Below, one piece after another: positions 1 to 6,394 of a DNA stretch of 14,045 nucleotides. This DNA is from an uncultured Eggerthellaceae bacterium (GTDB taxonomy: Bacteria; Actinomycetota; Coriobacteriia; Coriobacteriales; Eggerthellaceae): contig CAJURZ010000037.1 in the NCBI GenBank assembly GCA_910588905.1, positions 1 to 14,045 on the forward strand, given 5' to 3'. Made by a program: the position numbers and the translations under genes. The notes below the pieces were generated by a model. The model saw only the letters and a program-made list of their open reading frames with translations, was not told where the DNA came from and did no database searches. Position 1 is the stretch's first letter, and the number at the start of each line of letters is the position of its first letter.

Positions 1-534
1 GAGCACGCGCACCGTGTTGCCGTAGTCGAGGGCGCTCGTGGGCTCGTCCATGACGATGGTGCGGGCGTCTTGGGCCAGCGCGCGGGCGATGAGCACCAGC
101 TGCTGCTCGCCGCCGGATATGTGCGTGTACTGGCGATGGGCCAGCCGCTCGATGCCGACGCGCTGAAGCGCCTCATAGGCGCGGCGGCGCTGACTGCAAC
201 CGGGGTTGCTGAGCATCTTGAGGTCGCTTCCCGTGGCCATGAGCACCACGTCCAATACCTCGTAGTCATACACCGGCGCATGGGACTGGGGTATGTAGGA
301 TACCTCGCGGGCCCGCTCCTTGATGGAAAGCCGACGCAGGTCCTTGCCGTTGACGGCCACCGATCCACGGTAATCCCGGTTGAGCCCCAGGATGCAGCGG
401 AACAACGTGGACTTGCCCACCCCGTTGGGGCCCAGCACGTTGACCAGACATCCGTCGGGTATGTCGAAGGTGAGACCGCACAGCACCTCGTGGGCGCCAT
501 AGGAGAAGCCCAGGTCCTTCACGCTGATGCTCAT
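1..534 (-). CDS. FecE-type ABC transporter ATP-binding protein, partial (3' end beyond left edge)
   Basis: ATPase of an iron/siderophore/cobalamin-type importer (FecCD class), acting on the cytoplasmic face with the permease encoded just upstream. The 178 visible codons start MSISVKDLGFSYG. They contain Walker A GPNGVGKST (about residues 35-43), a Q-loop in YIPQSH, the ABC signature ISGGEQQ and Walker B TIVMDEPTSALD; the H-loop and C-terminus lie off the window. The ATG at 532-534 overlaps the permease stop as ATGA and is preceded by GGAGGA, so translational coupling is likely. The transported substrate cannot be read from the sequence; iron complexes, haem or corrinoids are all known for this subfamily. 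Confidence 0.95.
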   Translation of the reverse strand, partial: MSISVKDLGFSYGAHEVLCGLTFDIPDGCLVNVLGPNGVGKSTLFRCILGLNRDYRGSVAVNGKDLRRLSIKERAREVSYIPQSHAPVYDYEVLDVVLMATGSDLKMLSNPGCSQRRRAYEALQRVGIERLAHRQYTHISGGEQQLVLIARALAQDARTIVMDEPTSALDYGNTVRVL

Positions 535-1604
535 AGCTTCCTCCGGCGGGTGATGAGGTACAGGAAGAACGGCGCCCCTACGAAGGCCGTCAGGATGCCG
601 ATGGGGATCTCGGCCGTGGTGGCCAGGCGCGCGATGTCGTCCACCAGCAGAAGGAAGACGGCGCCCATCAGCATGGATGCCGGTATGAGCTTGCGGTAGT
701 CGGGCCCTACCAGCATGCGGCACAGATGCGGGATGACCAGGCCCACCCAGCCGATCATGCCGCTGACCGACACGCAGGCTGCCGTGACGAACGTAGCCGC
801 CACGATCACCACGATGCGGATGACGCGGGCGTTCACACCCATGGTGGAGGCCTCGTCGTCGCCCATGGTAAGTATGTTGATGCGCCAGCGCAGGGCGAAC
901 AGCACCGCGCAGCCCACCGCCACGATGGGCGCGATCGCGGCCACCTGGCTCATCTTAGCGCCGGTCAGGCCGCCCATGAGCCAGTAGGTGATGTCGGCCA
1001 GCTCGTCGTTGTTGGGGTCGGCGATGAGCTTGGTGTAGGACACGCCCGCCTGGAACAGCGAGCTCACCATGACGCCCGCCAGCACCACCACCATCATGTG
1101 GTTGCCCTTGGCGCGCGAGCTTATGATCAGCACGAGCCCCACGGTGAGCAGCGAGAAGCAGAAGGCCGACACCGACACGAGGGCCATGGTGAAACCGGCT
1201 AAGATGGCCACCGCCGCTCCGAAGGCTGCTCCTTGGCTGGCGCCCAGGATGTCCGGCGAAACCAAAGGATTCTGGAACGTTCCCTGGTAGGCGGCGCCCG
1301 CCACGGAAAGGCTGCACCCCACCATGAGGGCCAGCAAGATGCGGGGCAGCCGCACGTTGAAGAACAGCGTGGCCTGCTGGTCGGTCCAGGTCTGGTCCAG
1401 CGGCACCACCTGGCTTGCCAGCATGAGAAGCGCTTGCCCAGGGTCGATGGGGTAGCGCCCCAGCATGAGCGAGACCGCTGCGATGACAACCACCAGCAAC
1501 GCCAGCCCGGCGATGATGGCATCGGCACGGCGGGCAGCCTGGGAAGAACACACCGACCCCTGGGCCTGCCGGACCCCCGGACCTGCCGAAGTACTCCTGT
1601 CCAT
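531..1604 (-). CDS. FecCD-family ABC transporter permease
   Basis: Membrane permease (357 aa, normal length for the family) of a metal-chelate or corrinoid importer; the gene order permease-ATPase is typical. After a basic N-terminus the first membrane segment is at about residues 29-48. The family motifs are clear: GAAYQGTFQNPLVSPDILGA followed by a GAAFGA stretch, and near the C-terminus GWVGLVIPHLCRMLVG. The last residues RRRKL* end in TGA inside the start codon of the ATPase. The start at 1604 is preceded by a GGGGGT run. A TATAAT box and an inverted repeat lie in the leader, suggesting metal-responsive control (inference). No substrate-binding protein gene is in the window. Confidence 0.94.
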   Translation of the reverse strand: MDRSTSAGPGVRQAQGSVCSSQAARRADAIIAGLALLVVVIAAVSLMLGRYPIDPGQALLMLASQVVPLDQTWTDQQATLFFNVRLPRILLALMVGCSLSVAGAAYQGTFQNPLVSPDILGASQGAAFGAAVAILAGFTMALVSVSAFCFSLLTVGLVLIISSRAKGNHMMVVVLAGVMVSSLFQAGVSYTKLIADPNNDELADITYWLMGGLTGAKMSQVAAIAPIVAVGCAVLFALRWRINILTMGDDEASTMGVNARVIRIVVIVAATFVTAACVSVSGMIGWVGLVIPHLCRMLVGPDYRKLIPASMLMGAVFLLLVDDIARLATTAEIPIGILTAFVGAPFFLYLITRRRKL

Positions 1605-1615
1605 GACACCCCCTT

Positions 1616-1637
1616 ATTATGCTTTGGTGAGCATAAT
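1616..1637. promoter_or_regulatory. Inverted repeat, candidate operator of the permease operon
   Basis: ATTATGCT-TTGGTG-AGCATAAT is a perfect 8-bp dyad with a 6-nt centre. It lies between the permease start codon (1604) and an upstream TATAAT box (1650-1655), so a bound repressor would sit just past the transcription start. Size and placement suit a DtxR/MntR/Fur-type site, but it does not match a consensus I know well. Confidence 0.5.
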
Positions 1638-1649
1638 TCTAGGATGAGT

Positions 1650-1655
1650 ATTATA
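1650..1655 (-). promoter_or_regulatory. -10 box (TATAAT) upstream of the permease gene
   Basis: The minus strand reads a perfect TATAAT, about 46 nt before the permease ATG, in a short AT-rich island within GC-rich DNA. No good -35 hexamer lies 16-18 nt further upstream, so activator help or a weak promoter is possible. Confidence 0.45.
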
Positions 1656-1741
1656 TTCATATAAGAATAACTAGCGGGAAACGGTCCCCCCGAAGCGGTG
1701 AGCGGAAAGCATCGAAAGAGAGTTTGGAGGGGATACGCGCC

Positions 1742-2380
1742 CTAGGCTCCCTCAGGATCAGGGATGCCCGGCACACCCAGAGCCTCAAAGACAGCTCGGG
1801 TGCTCTCACGATCCGGGGCAAGGATCCGCACGCCACCCCACAGCTCACCGAAGCGCTCTATGGCCTGCTCAGCCAGGGAACGCCGGACCACCACAAGGCT
1901 ATGGGGCCAGCAAGGGCTCCACCCTGCTTGAAGCGCACGGAGGGCCTCTAGCAGGCCGTCTCCATGCTGAAGCTCCAAACGACCCAGCTCATCTACGACG
2001 AGCAGGCCACCTTGCTCCGGAGAGAGCGGCCTGGTCTGAAATTCGCGAAAATGAGCGTTCACCCGCTCCAGGGCTGCTTCATCTATGCGCCATCCCAACG
2101 CGTTCCGGGCTAACGGCTCTTCCTTCCCACCCTCTGGTGCCCCTTCGACAAGGTCACGGCGAACAGCGAAGCGGAAGCGCTCACCTCCGGGCACGAGAAT
2201 GCTTTGGATCCCCTTCTTCTCGAAGCCGTTCGCATCCGCGCGTTCGCTCTCAGAGGGCACCCAGATCCCCGGAGAAAGGACGCCGTGAACAGGAATGCCT
2301 TGGCGAAGGAGCTGGGACACGAGGGGCTCAAGCCAACGGCTCTTCCCTATGCGCACATCTCCGGTGAGAACGAACAGCAT
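1742..2380 (-). CDS. THEP1-like P-loop NTPase
   Basis: Small nucleotide-binding protein (212 aa from the chosen start) resembling the THEP1 nucleoside-triphosphatase family. Visible motifs are the P-loop GDVRIGKS at residues 7-14, directly after the first beta strand, and a Walker B strand LLVVDELGRLEL, which parallels the family's DE(I/L)G signature. The ATG at 2380 is preferred over an in-frame GTG at 2410 because GAAAGGGG lies about 8 nt upstream of it and the P-loop then sits at the usual distance from the N-terminus. It is codirectional with the permease 137 nt downstream and divergent from the DUF364 gene. A role in metal or cofactor handling is inference from neighbours only. Confidence 0.75.
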   Translation of the reverse strand: MLFVLTGDVRIGKSRWLEPLVSQLLRQGIPVHGVLSPGIWVPSESERADANGFEKKGIQSILVPGGERFRFAVRRDLVEGAPEGGKEEPLARNALGWRIDEAALERVNAHFREFQTRPLSPEQGGLLVVDELGRLELQHGDGLLEALRALQAGWSPCWPHSLVVVRRSLAEQAIERFGELWGGVRILAPDRESTRAVFEALGVPGIPDPEGA

Positions 2381-2431
2381 CCCAAAGCCCCTTTCTCTGA
2401 CTCTGCCCACAGGCTTCTGCTATACCAGCCA

Positions 2432-2460
2432 TTGTGTTCACATCATCCTTGTTCTAGTAT
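2432..2460 (+). promoter_or_regulatory. Candidate promoter of the DUF364 gene
   Basis: TTGTGT (2432-2437), a 17-nt spacer and TAGTAT (2455-2460) lie in the short divergent gap between the NTPase and the DUF364 gene. A weaker alternative -10, GATAAT, is at 2474-2479. Both are prediction by eye. Confidence 0.3.
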
Positions 2461-2501
2461 GTTCTCTATGAAGGATAATATCACGTCCGAAGGAGCATCC
2501 T

Positions 2502-3275
2502 ATGGGTTGGCATCTCTACGACCGTTTGATCGAAGGCATCCCCGAAGGGGTGCTCGTGCGCGACTACGCTCTGGGGCTCTCCTGGAGCTATGTCGAAGCC
2601 GAAAGCGCCATGGGCGTGGCCTACACCTGTCGAGGAGGGGCCCGCAAGGCCACCGAAGAGCGTGACCTCCGCGGAAGACCCCTTCGGGAGATGGCCCAGC
2701 TTGCTAAGTCGTGGCACTATGAAGAGGCTACCCTCGGGGTAGCAGCGCTGAACGCTTGGTATGGACAACCAGCGCTGGTGGACGCATTGGGCGCCGTCTA
2801 TGACGAACCCGTAGAGCTCCCCGACGGCACCATTCACAAGATGGACGCCTTCGAGCTGCTGCGGCCGCGCATCGAGGCGACGCCCGATGCGAAGGTCGTC
2901 GTCATCGGCCACTTCCCCCATGTCGACCGCATCGCGGAATACGCGAACCTCACGGTGCTCGAGCGCAACTGTCGGACCGACCTGGACACGCCCGACCCCG
3001 CCTGCGAATTTGTTCTGCCAGAGGCCGACTTTGTGTTCCAAACCGGGGTAACCCTCGAGAACAAGACCGCCCCCAGGCTGCTCGAGCTGGCACGCGATGC
3101 CTACGTCACGCTGGTGGGCCCGTCGGTGGTCATGGCCCCTGCGCTGTTCGGCTTCGGCGTGGACATGCTGGCAGGAAGCATCGTCGGCGACGCGGAGCGC
3201 GTGCGCCACGCGGTGAAGTCGGGCGGCATGCTGCGGTTCGGCAGCGCCCTGCTGATGGCTCGTCTGTGCGGCTAG
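2502..3275 (+). CDS. DUF364 (putative heavy-metal chelation) domain protein
   Basis: Cytoplasmic protein of 257 aa with the two-part layout of this family: an N-terminal DUF4213-like, enolase-N-terminal-like region (about 1-90) and a Rossmann-like DUF364 domain (about 105-255). Recognisable segments are VVVIGHFPHVDRI, TVLERN, the strand QTGVTLENKTAPRLLELAR, and VTLVGPSVVMAPALFGFGVD. No signal peptide. The ATG at 2502 follows AGGAG with a 6-nt spacer. Family members are described as putative metal-chelation proteins, and I recall them near siderophore/corrinoid-type ABC transporters, which fits this context. The ligand and reaction are not established. Confidence 0.88.
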   Translation: MGWHLYDRLIEGIPEGVLVRDYALGLSWSYVEAESAMGVAYTCRGGARKATEERDLRGRPLREMAQLAKSWHYEEATLGVAALNAWYGQPALVDALGAVYDEPVELPDGTIHKMDAFELLRPRIEATPDAKVVVIGHFPHVDRIAEYANLTVLERNCRTDLDTPDPACEFVLPEADFVFQTGVTLENKTAPRLLELARDAYVTLVGPSVVMAPALFGFGVDMLAGSIVGDAERVRHAVKSGGMLRFGSALLMARLCG

Positions 3276-3410
3276 CGCGCACAGGGGTCCTACGTCTTCC
3301 CGCACCCCATGCCTGGCTCCCGGGCCCTTCCGCATGGGTCCTCGGGCCCGTCCCTTGCACAGGCAACGAACTGCCGGCAACAGCGCGTCTGCCCTTCTTG
3401 ACAGAAACGA
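3276..3410. other. GC-rich intergenic stretch without a gene
   Basis: No convincing ORF. It contains short palindromes, including CCCATG (3306-3311) against CATGGG (3333-3338) and two GGGCCC blocks. One of these may fold 3' of the DUF364 message, but no T-run follows, so no terminator is called. Confidence 0.4.
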
Positions 3411-3564
3411 AGTGTCAGGCTCATTGTCACCAACGAGCCTGCTGACGTTACAGCTTCGCCTTTGCAACCGTCCTTTTTCTCAACGGAAGCTTATTTCTCT
3501 TTAAGCGCGAACATGCATGATGACGTTGAGCCTGACACTTTGTTACCGTTCCTTTGTTACCGTT
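3411..3564. mobile_element. MITE-like, internally deleted RAYT element
   Basis: The left end AGTGTCAGGCTCATTGTCACC and the inverted right end (about 3519-3540) agree at 18 of 21 positions and share a perfect 13-bp AGTGTCAGGCTCA. The same cores bound the intact RAYT locus at 12817-13710. The right border also repeats the doubled motif of that locus: CTTTGTTACCGTT occurs at 3538-3550 and again at 3552-3564, against two CTTTGTCACC copies at 13685 and 13701. The element is too short to code for a transposase and would need the RAYT protein in trans. The exact outer boundaries are uncertain by about 15 nt. Confidence 0.75.
3448..3516 (-). pseudogene. RAYT transposase remnant (N-terminal codons joined to C-terminal codons)
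   Basis: Read on the minus strand, the interior of the small element gives RNKLPLRK followed at once by RTVAKAKL and a TAA stop (3448-3450). The intact RAYT protein starts ...RNKLLPRRP and ends ...GVIAKARL*. The remnant therefore keeps the first and last few codons of a related transposase and has lost about 240 codons between them, including the catalytic HUH region. No start codon is in this frame. Confidence 0.65.
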
Positions 3565-3653
3565 CGCGATCGCCCGTCAAGGCGATAACCGCGCGCGATC
3601 TTCTCGCGCAGCTGGAAGAGCAGGGGCTGGTCTACGACGAAGTGGAATTCTAA
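3565..3653 (+). pseudogene. Orphan 3' tail of an unidentified gene
   Basis: Directly after the repeats at the right end of the small element an open frame reads ...ITARDLLAQLEEQGLVYDEV plus two residues (EF) and TAA at 3651-3653. Its composition, a charged amphipathic helix then a short acidic strand, looks like a true protein C-terminus. The nominal start of the frame (3462) lies inside the mobile element. I do not recognise the family. It may be the end of a gene cut by the insertion, or chance. Confidence 0.3.
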
Positions 3654-3765
3654 GGGAACCCGGCTTCGCCACAAGGCATCCGCGTCACTACCTCGAAGGG
3701 AGGGTGCTTCTGCTCGGGTTCTCGCGAAGGGAGCCTTGCTCTTGTCCGAGACGGCCCGGTCACAC

Positions 3766-4698
3766 TTACTCAGGCTCGCCCCATGCGGCCGTGGGCGTGG
3801 TATCCGCAAGGAAACGCTGACATGCCTCGAATTCCGTCCTACACGCTTCATAAGCCAGGCCGTCGAAACCGTCGCGGTAGTAGGCACTGATGCTGAAACC
3901 GGTGTCGATCCCCACGATGGGAAGCATCGCCAGCGACCCTTCGAACATGAGTGCGTTCAGACTGGACACGAAGGCGATGACGTCCTCCGTCTGGATCTTC
4001 AGGTACAGCATGTCCATGTCCTGGTATAGCTCGCCCGATTTGGAAAGCGTCTTCTCGTCGACGAGCTGGCCTACCAGTTTCGCCAGCCCCGCAGAAACGT
4101 AGCTTTCGGGAACGAGCAGCCGCTGATCGCGCAGGTCGGCGAACGTGACGCCGTCGGTGCGCGTCGCGAGCGGATGCGAACGGCTGCAGGCAGCGACGAA
4201 GCAATCCCTATATATAAGCGTTGACCGGTAGTTCTTCGTGAGCGACGGGTCGACGTTGATCCCCAGCATGACATCGATCGCGTGCTCCTCCATGGCGACG
4301 CGAGCCTGCTGGTAACTCATGCAGGTCAGCGACAGATGCACATCCGGATGCTCGCGAGCCATAGCCTTCACGAACTTGACGAGGAACGGTCGGGCTCCAT
4401 TGCGCAGGTACCCCACCCGGACGAGCGCGTTCCCCTCTGCGGACGCAGCACGCACCCGCTGTTGTGCCAAGTCCCAGGCGCGCAGGATAGCCTGAGCCTC
4501 GCCGAGGAACACCTCGCCAGCCTGCGTAAGCTCCACGCCGCGTGCGTTGCGCTCCAGGAGCACCACACCCAGCGCGTCTTCCAGCGCAGCAAGATGGCGG
4601 CTGATCACCGAGCGGCTAACGTAGAAGTGCTCGGCTGTGCGCCGGAAGCTCAGCGTGTCTGCAAGGTATGCGAATTCGCTCAACGATTCGATGTTCAT
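3766..4698 (-). CDS. LysR-family transcriptional regulator
   Basis: DNA-binding regulator of 310 aa. The N-terminal winged HTH (about 1-60) contains LSFRRTAEHFYVSRSVISRH followed by the LEDALGVVLLERNARGVELT wing typical of LysR proteins. The rest is the two-lobed co-inducer domain, with VRVGYLRNG opening lobe I. The ATG at 4698 is chosen over a TTG at 4719 because GAGGCGA lies just upstream. A TAGAAT box (4740-4745, minus strand) could be its -10. The codirectional gene upstream encodes a small membrane protein, with a terminator between, so the regulator is probably transcribed alone. Its target is not evident: no divergent partner adjoins it. Confidence 0.92.
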   Translation of the reverse strand: MNIESLSEFAYLADTLSFRRTAEHFYVSRSVISRHLAALEDALGVVLLERNARGVELTQAGEVFLGEAQAILRAWDLAQQRVRAASAEGNALVRVGYLRNGARPFLVKFVKAMAREHPDVHLSLTCMSYQQARVAMEEHAIDVMLGINVDPSLTKNYRSTLIYRDCFVAACSRSHPLATRTDGVTFADLRDQRLLVPESYVSAGLAKLVGQLVDEKTLSKSGELYQDMDMLYLKIQTEDVIAFVSSLNALMFEGSLAMLPIVGIDTGFSISAYYRDGFDGLAYEACRTEFEACQRFLADTTPTAAWGEPE

Positions 4699-4773
4699 AT
4701 CGTCGCCTCGTGTGCTCAAGTGACAGACTCGAAGGCGCCATTCTAGCGCTTCCTGGTTTGGCGGACGAACGCA

Positions 4774-4800
4774 GAAAAGGCCCCCGAAGAGGAGGCCTTT
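4774..4800 (-). terminator. Rho-independent terminator after the small membrane protein
   Basis: AAAGGCC (4776-4782) pairs with GGCCTTT (4794-4800), and after one mismatch a further CC/GG pair continues the stem. On the minus strand the hairpin is followed by TTTTC, the orientation needed to end transcription of the gene at 4834-5007. Confidence 0.75.
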
Positions 4801-4833
4801 ACTGATCGTTCTTCGCTGTTGCCGCTGACAGGG

Positions 4834-5007
4834 CTAGTGGGCCGTTGCCTGCCTTGCCTCCGGCGAGGTGCTCTTCGCGTTCTTGACGTTCGCCGCGTTG
4901 GCCTCGCGCTCCTTCTTCTCGGAGTGCTTGATCTGGAAGTTGAGCAGGATGCCTCCGCCCAAGACCAGCACGATCATGACGATGAACACTGCCAGGTTGC
5001 CGTCCAT
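4834..5007 (-). CDS. Small single-span membrane protein
   Basis: 57-residue protein. Residues about 4-24 form a strongly hydrophobic segment (LAVFIVMIVLVLGGGILLNF), followed by a very polar tail rich in Lys, Glu, Asn and Ala. No cysteines and no cleavable signal are seen, so a membrane-anchored protein with a cytoplasmic or periplasmic-side tail is expected. The ATG at 5007 is preceded by AGAGG with a 5-nt spacer; a longer frame up to 5061 lacks such a site. A terminator follows. The family is not recognised. The upstream gap (5008-5134) contains the palindrome GTGCA-TGATG-TGCAC at 5076-5090, of unknown role. Confidence 0.65.
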   Translation of the reverse strand: MDGNLAVFIVMIVLVLGGGILLNFQIKHSEKKEREANAANVKNAKSTSPEARQATAH

Positions 5008-5134
5008 GGTTGCCTCTTTCCCTCGAGTGCCTATCTCGTTGACCCGAGTGTAAGGGCGCATGGCTGCATTTCGCGGTGCATGATGTGCACGCCTCTTGCT
5101 GATAATGCAACCGCTTTTGGCTGCACTCTCATCA

Positions 5135-6322
5135 TCAGCGGCTCAGCACCCTTACTCCAAACCTGACCAGAGCCGGAAGACCAGGGGGCTGAAGGCGTTT
5201 CTTCACCAACGACAACTCATCCGGGATCTGGATATGCTGGGGGCACTTCTCAAGGCAGGCGCCGCATCTGATGCAATCGCTGGCGAAATGGGCATCGCCC
5301 ACCATGGCTCCCGATGCCGTGATGTACTGGTGCATGCCCTGGTACCAACCATGGGCGAAGGACGTGTTGTAAGCGGCGAAGCACATGGGGATATTCACCC
5401 CTTTAGGGCATGGAAGGCAATACCCGCAGCCCGTGCAAGGGACCTTATAGCTCTTCGCGATCTCCTTGCGGGCGATCTCCACAGCCATGGCTTCGGCATC
5501 CTCAAGCGAGCCAGGAAGCGCCGCCTCAGCTGTATCGATGTTCTGCAGCAGCTGCTCCTGCGTGTTCATCCCTGATAGCACGACGGTCACCTCAGGGTGA
5601 TCCCATACCCAACGAAGGGCAAGCCGCACCGGATCATCACTCATACCAGCGTCGGAAAGGATCTTCCGCGCCTCCGTCGGCAGCTCCGCTGCCAGCTTTC
5701 CTCCAAGAAGGGGCTCCATGACGATGACGGGCAAGCCGCGCTCCGCCGCTGCCATGAGACCAGCCGTGCCCGCCTGGTAGTCCTCGTTCATGTAGTTGTA
5801 CTGGATCTGGCAGAAGTCCCAGTCGAAGGAATCGAGCAGTACGGGGAAATCAGCTTTGGGCCCATGATAAGAGAACCCTATGTTCATCATGCGCCCCGCA
5901 CTCTTCTGCTTTGCAACCCACTCCTCGAACCCCAGGGAGCCCAAGCGCTCCCATGCTGCTGCGCTTGTCACGTTATGGACGAGGTAGTAGTCGATGCGGT
6001 CAGTACGCAGCCGCTCAAGGGAGCGTTCCAAGTACTTATCGAAGTCGGCTGCTGCCTCGCATAGCGCTATCGGCAACTTGGTGGCGATATGCACCTTGTC
6101 CCTCAGACCGGGATTGCGGGCGAATATCTCACCCAGGGCAGCCTCATTCCCGTTATACAGATAAGCCGTATCAAGGTAATCGACTCCCCTATCAACGGCC
6201 TCGACGATGAGACGTTCGGATGCGTCGATGTCTATGCGCCCGGCAACGGTTGGGAATCTCATGCAGCCGAACCCCAGTGTCGACAACTCGTTCCCATTCT
6301 TGGCATCGGTTCTGAATTGCAC
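5135..6322 (-). CDS. Aldo/keto reductase with C-terminal two-[4Fe-4S] ferredoxin domain
   Basis: Cytoplasmic oxidoreductase of 395 aa. The TIM-barrel AKR part begins with LGFGCMRFP and shows the tetrad Asp51, Tyr56, Lys81 (ATKLP) and His115 (LVHN). After about residue 290 comes a ferredoxin-like tail with CTGCGYCLPCP (from 296) and CIRCGACLEKCP (from 350), spacing fit for two cubane clusters. This layout is common in anaerobes; the substrate is unknown. I choose the GTG at 6322, since AAGGAG lies 8 nt upstream and the promoter then gives a 37-nt leader; an in-frame ATG at 6340 has no ribosome binding site. It is divergent from a TetR gene, which probably represses it. Confidence 0.92.
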   Translation of the reverse strand: MQFRTDAKNGNELSTLGFGCMRFPTVAGRIDIDASERLIVEAVDRGVDYLDTAYLYNGNEAALGEIFARNPGLRDKVHIATKLPIALCEAAADFDKYLERSLERLRTDRIDYYLVHNVTSAAAWERLGSLGFEEWVAKQKSAGRMMNIGFSYHGPKADFPVLLDSFDWDFCQIQYNYMNEDYQAGTAGLMAAAERGLPVIVMEPLLGGKLAAELPTEARKILSDAGMSDDPVRLALRWVWDHPEVTVVLSGMNTQEQLLQNIDTAEAALPGSLEDAEAMAVEIARKEIAKSYKVPCTGCGYCLPCPKGVNIPMCFAAYNTSFAHGWYQGMHQYITASGAMVGDAHFASDCIRCGACLEKCPQHIQIPDELSLVKKRLQPPGLPALVRFGVRVLSR

Positions 6323-6347
6323 CGGAAGCACTCCTTGCATAGAATAA

Positions 6348-6362
6348 GTTACACAGGGTAAC
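6348..6362. promoter_or_regulatory. Operator palindrome 1 (GTTAC-N5-GTAAC)
   Basis: GTTACACAGGGTAAC is a perfect 5-bp dyad, extended to 6 bp by the flanking A/T. It covers the expected start of transcription of the reductase promoter. It shares the form GTTRC-N5-GYAAC with operator 2; the centres are 25 bp apart. Confidence 0.65.
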
Positions 6363-6365
6363 TAG

Positions 6366-6394
6366 AATATAAGTTGCGATATGCAACATGTCAA
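6366..6394 (-). promoter_or_regulatory. Sigma-70 promoter of the Fe-S aldo/keto reductase
   Basis: The minus strand reads TTGACA (6389-6394), a 17-nt spacer and TATATT (6366-6371). This is the best promoter match in the window. Predicted transcription start is near 6359. The spacer is filled by operator 2 and the start by operator 1. Confidence 0.75.
6373..6387. promoter_or_regulatory. Operator palindrome 2 (GTTGC-N5-GCAAC)
   Basis: GTTGCGATATGCAAC is a perfect 5-bp dyad occupying almost the whole spacer between the -35 and -10 of the reductase promoter, and it ends one base before the annotated TetR ATG (6388). It matches operator 1 in form. Binding here would block RNA polymerase for the reductase and probably also for the TetR gene. 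Confidence 0.65.

Noticed and set aside
70..699. 209-codon plus-strand frame
   Set aside because: It lies antisense to the FecE-type ATPase and permease, whose family motifs are unmistakable; a shadow of GC-rich coding.
726..1202. His-rich 158-codon plus-strand frame, suggestive of a metal-binding protein
   Set aside because: Antisense to the FecCD permease; the histidines come from the complement of common codons, and there is no ribosome binding site.
3276..3410. Palindromes after the DUF364 gene as a terminator
   Set aside because: Stems are short with long loops and there is no T-run.
2481..3467. 328-codon minus-strand frame
   Set aside because: Antisense to the DUF364 gene, which has a ribosome binding site and clear family motifs; the frame also runs into the mobile element.
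3462..3653. 63-codon plus-strand frame as an intact small gene
   Set aside because: Its start and first half lie in the small mobile element; only the tail looks like protein, so it is listed as a fragment.
3766..3780. TCAGGCTC near the LysR stop codon, as a third copy of the RAYT end core
   Set aside because: Only 8 bases match and the surrounding end sequence is absent; expected by chance.
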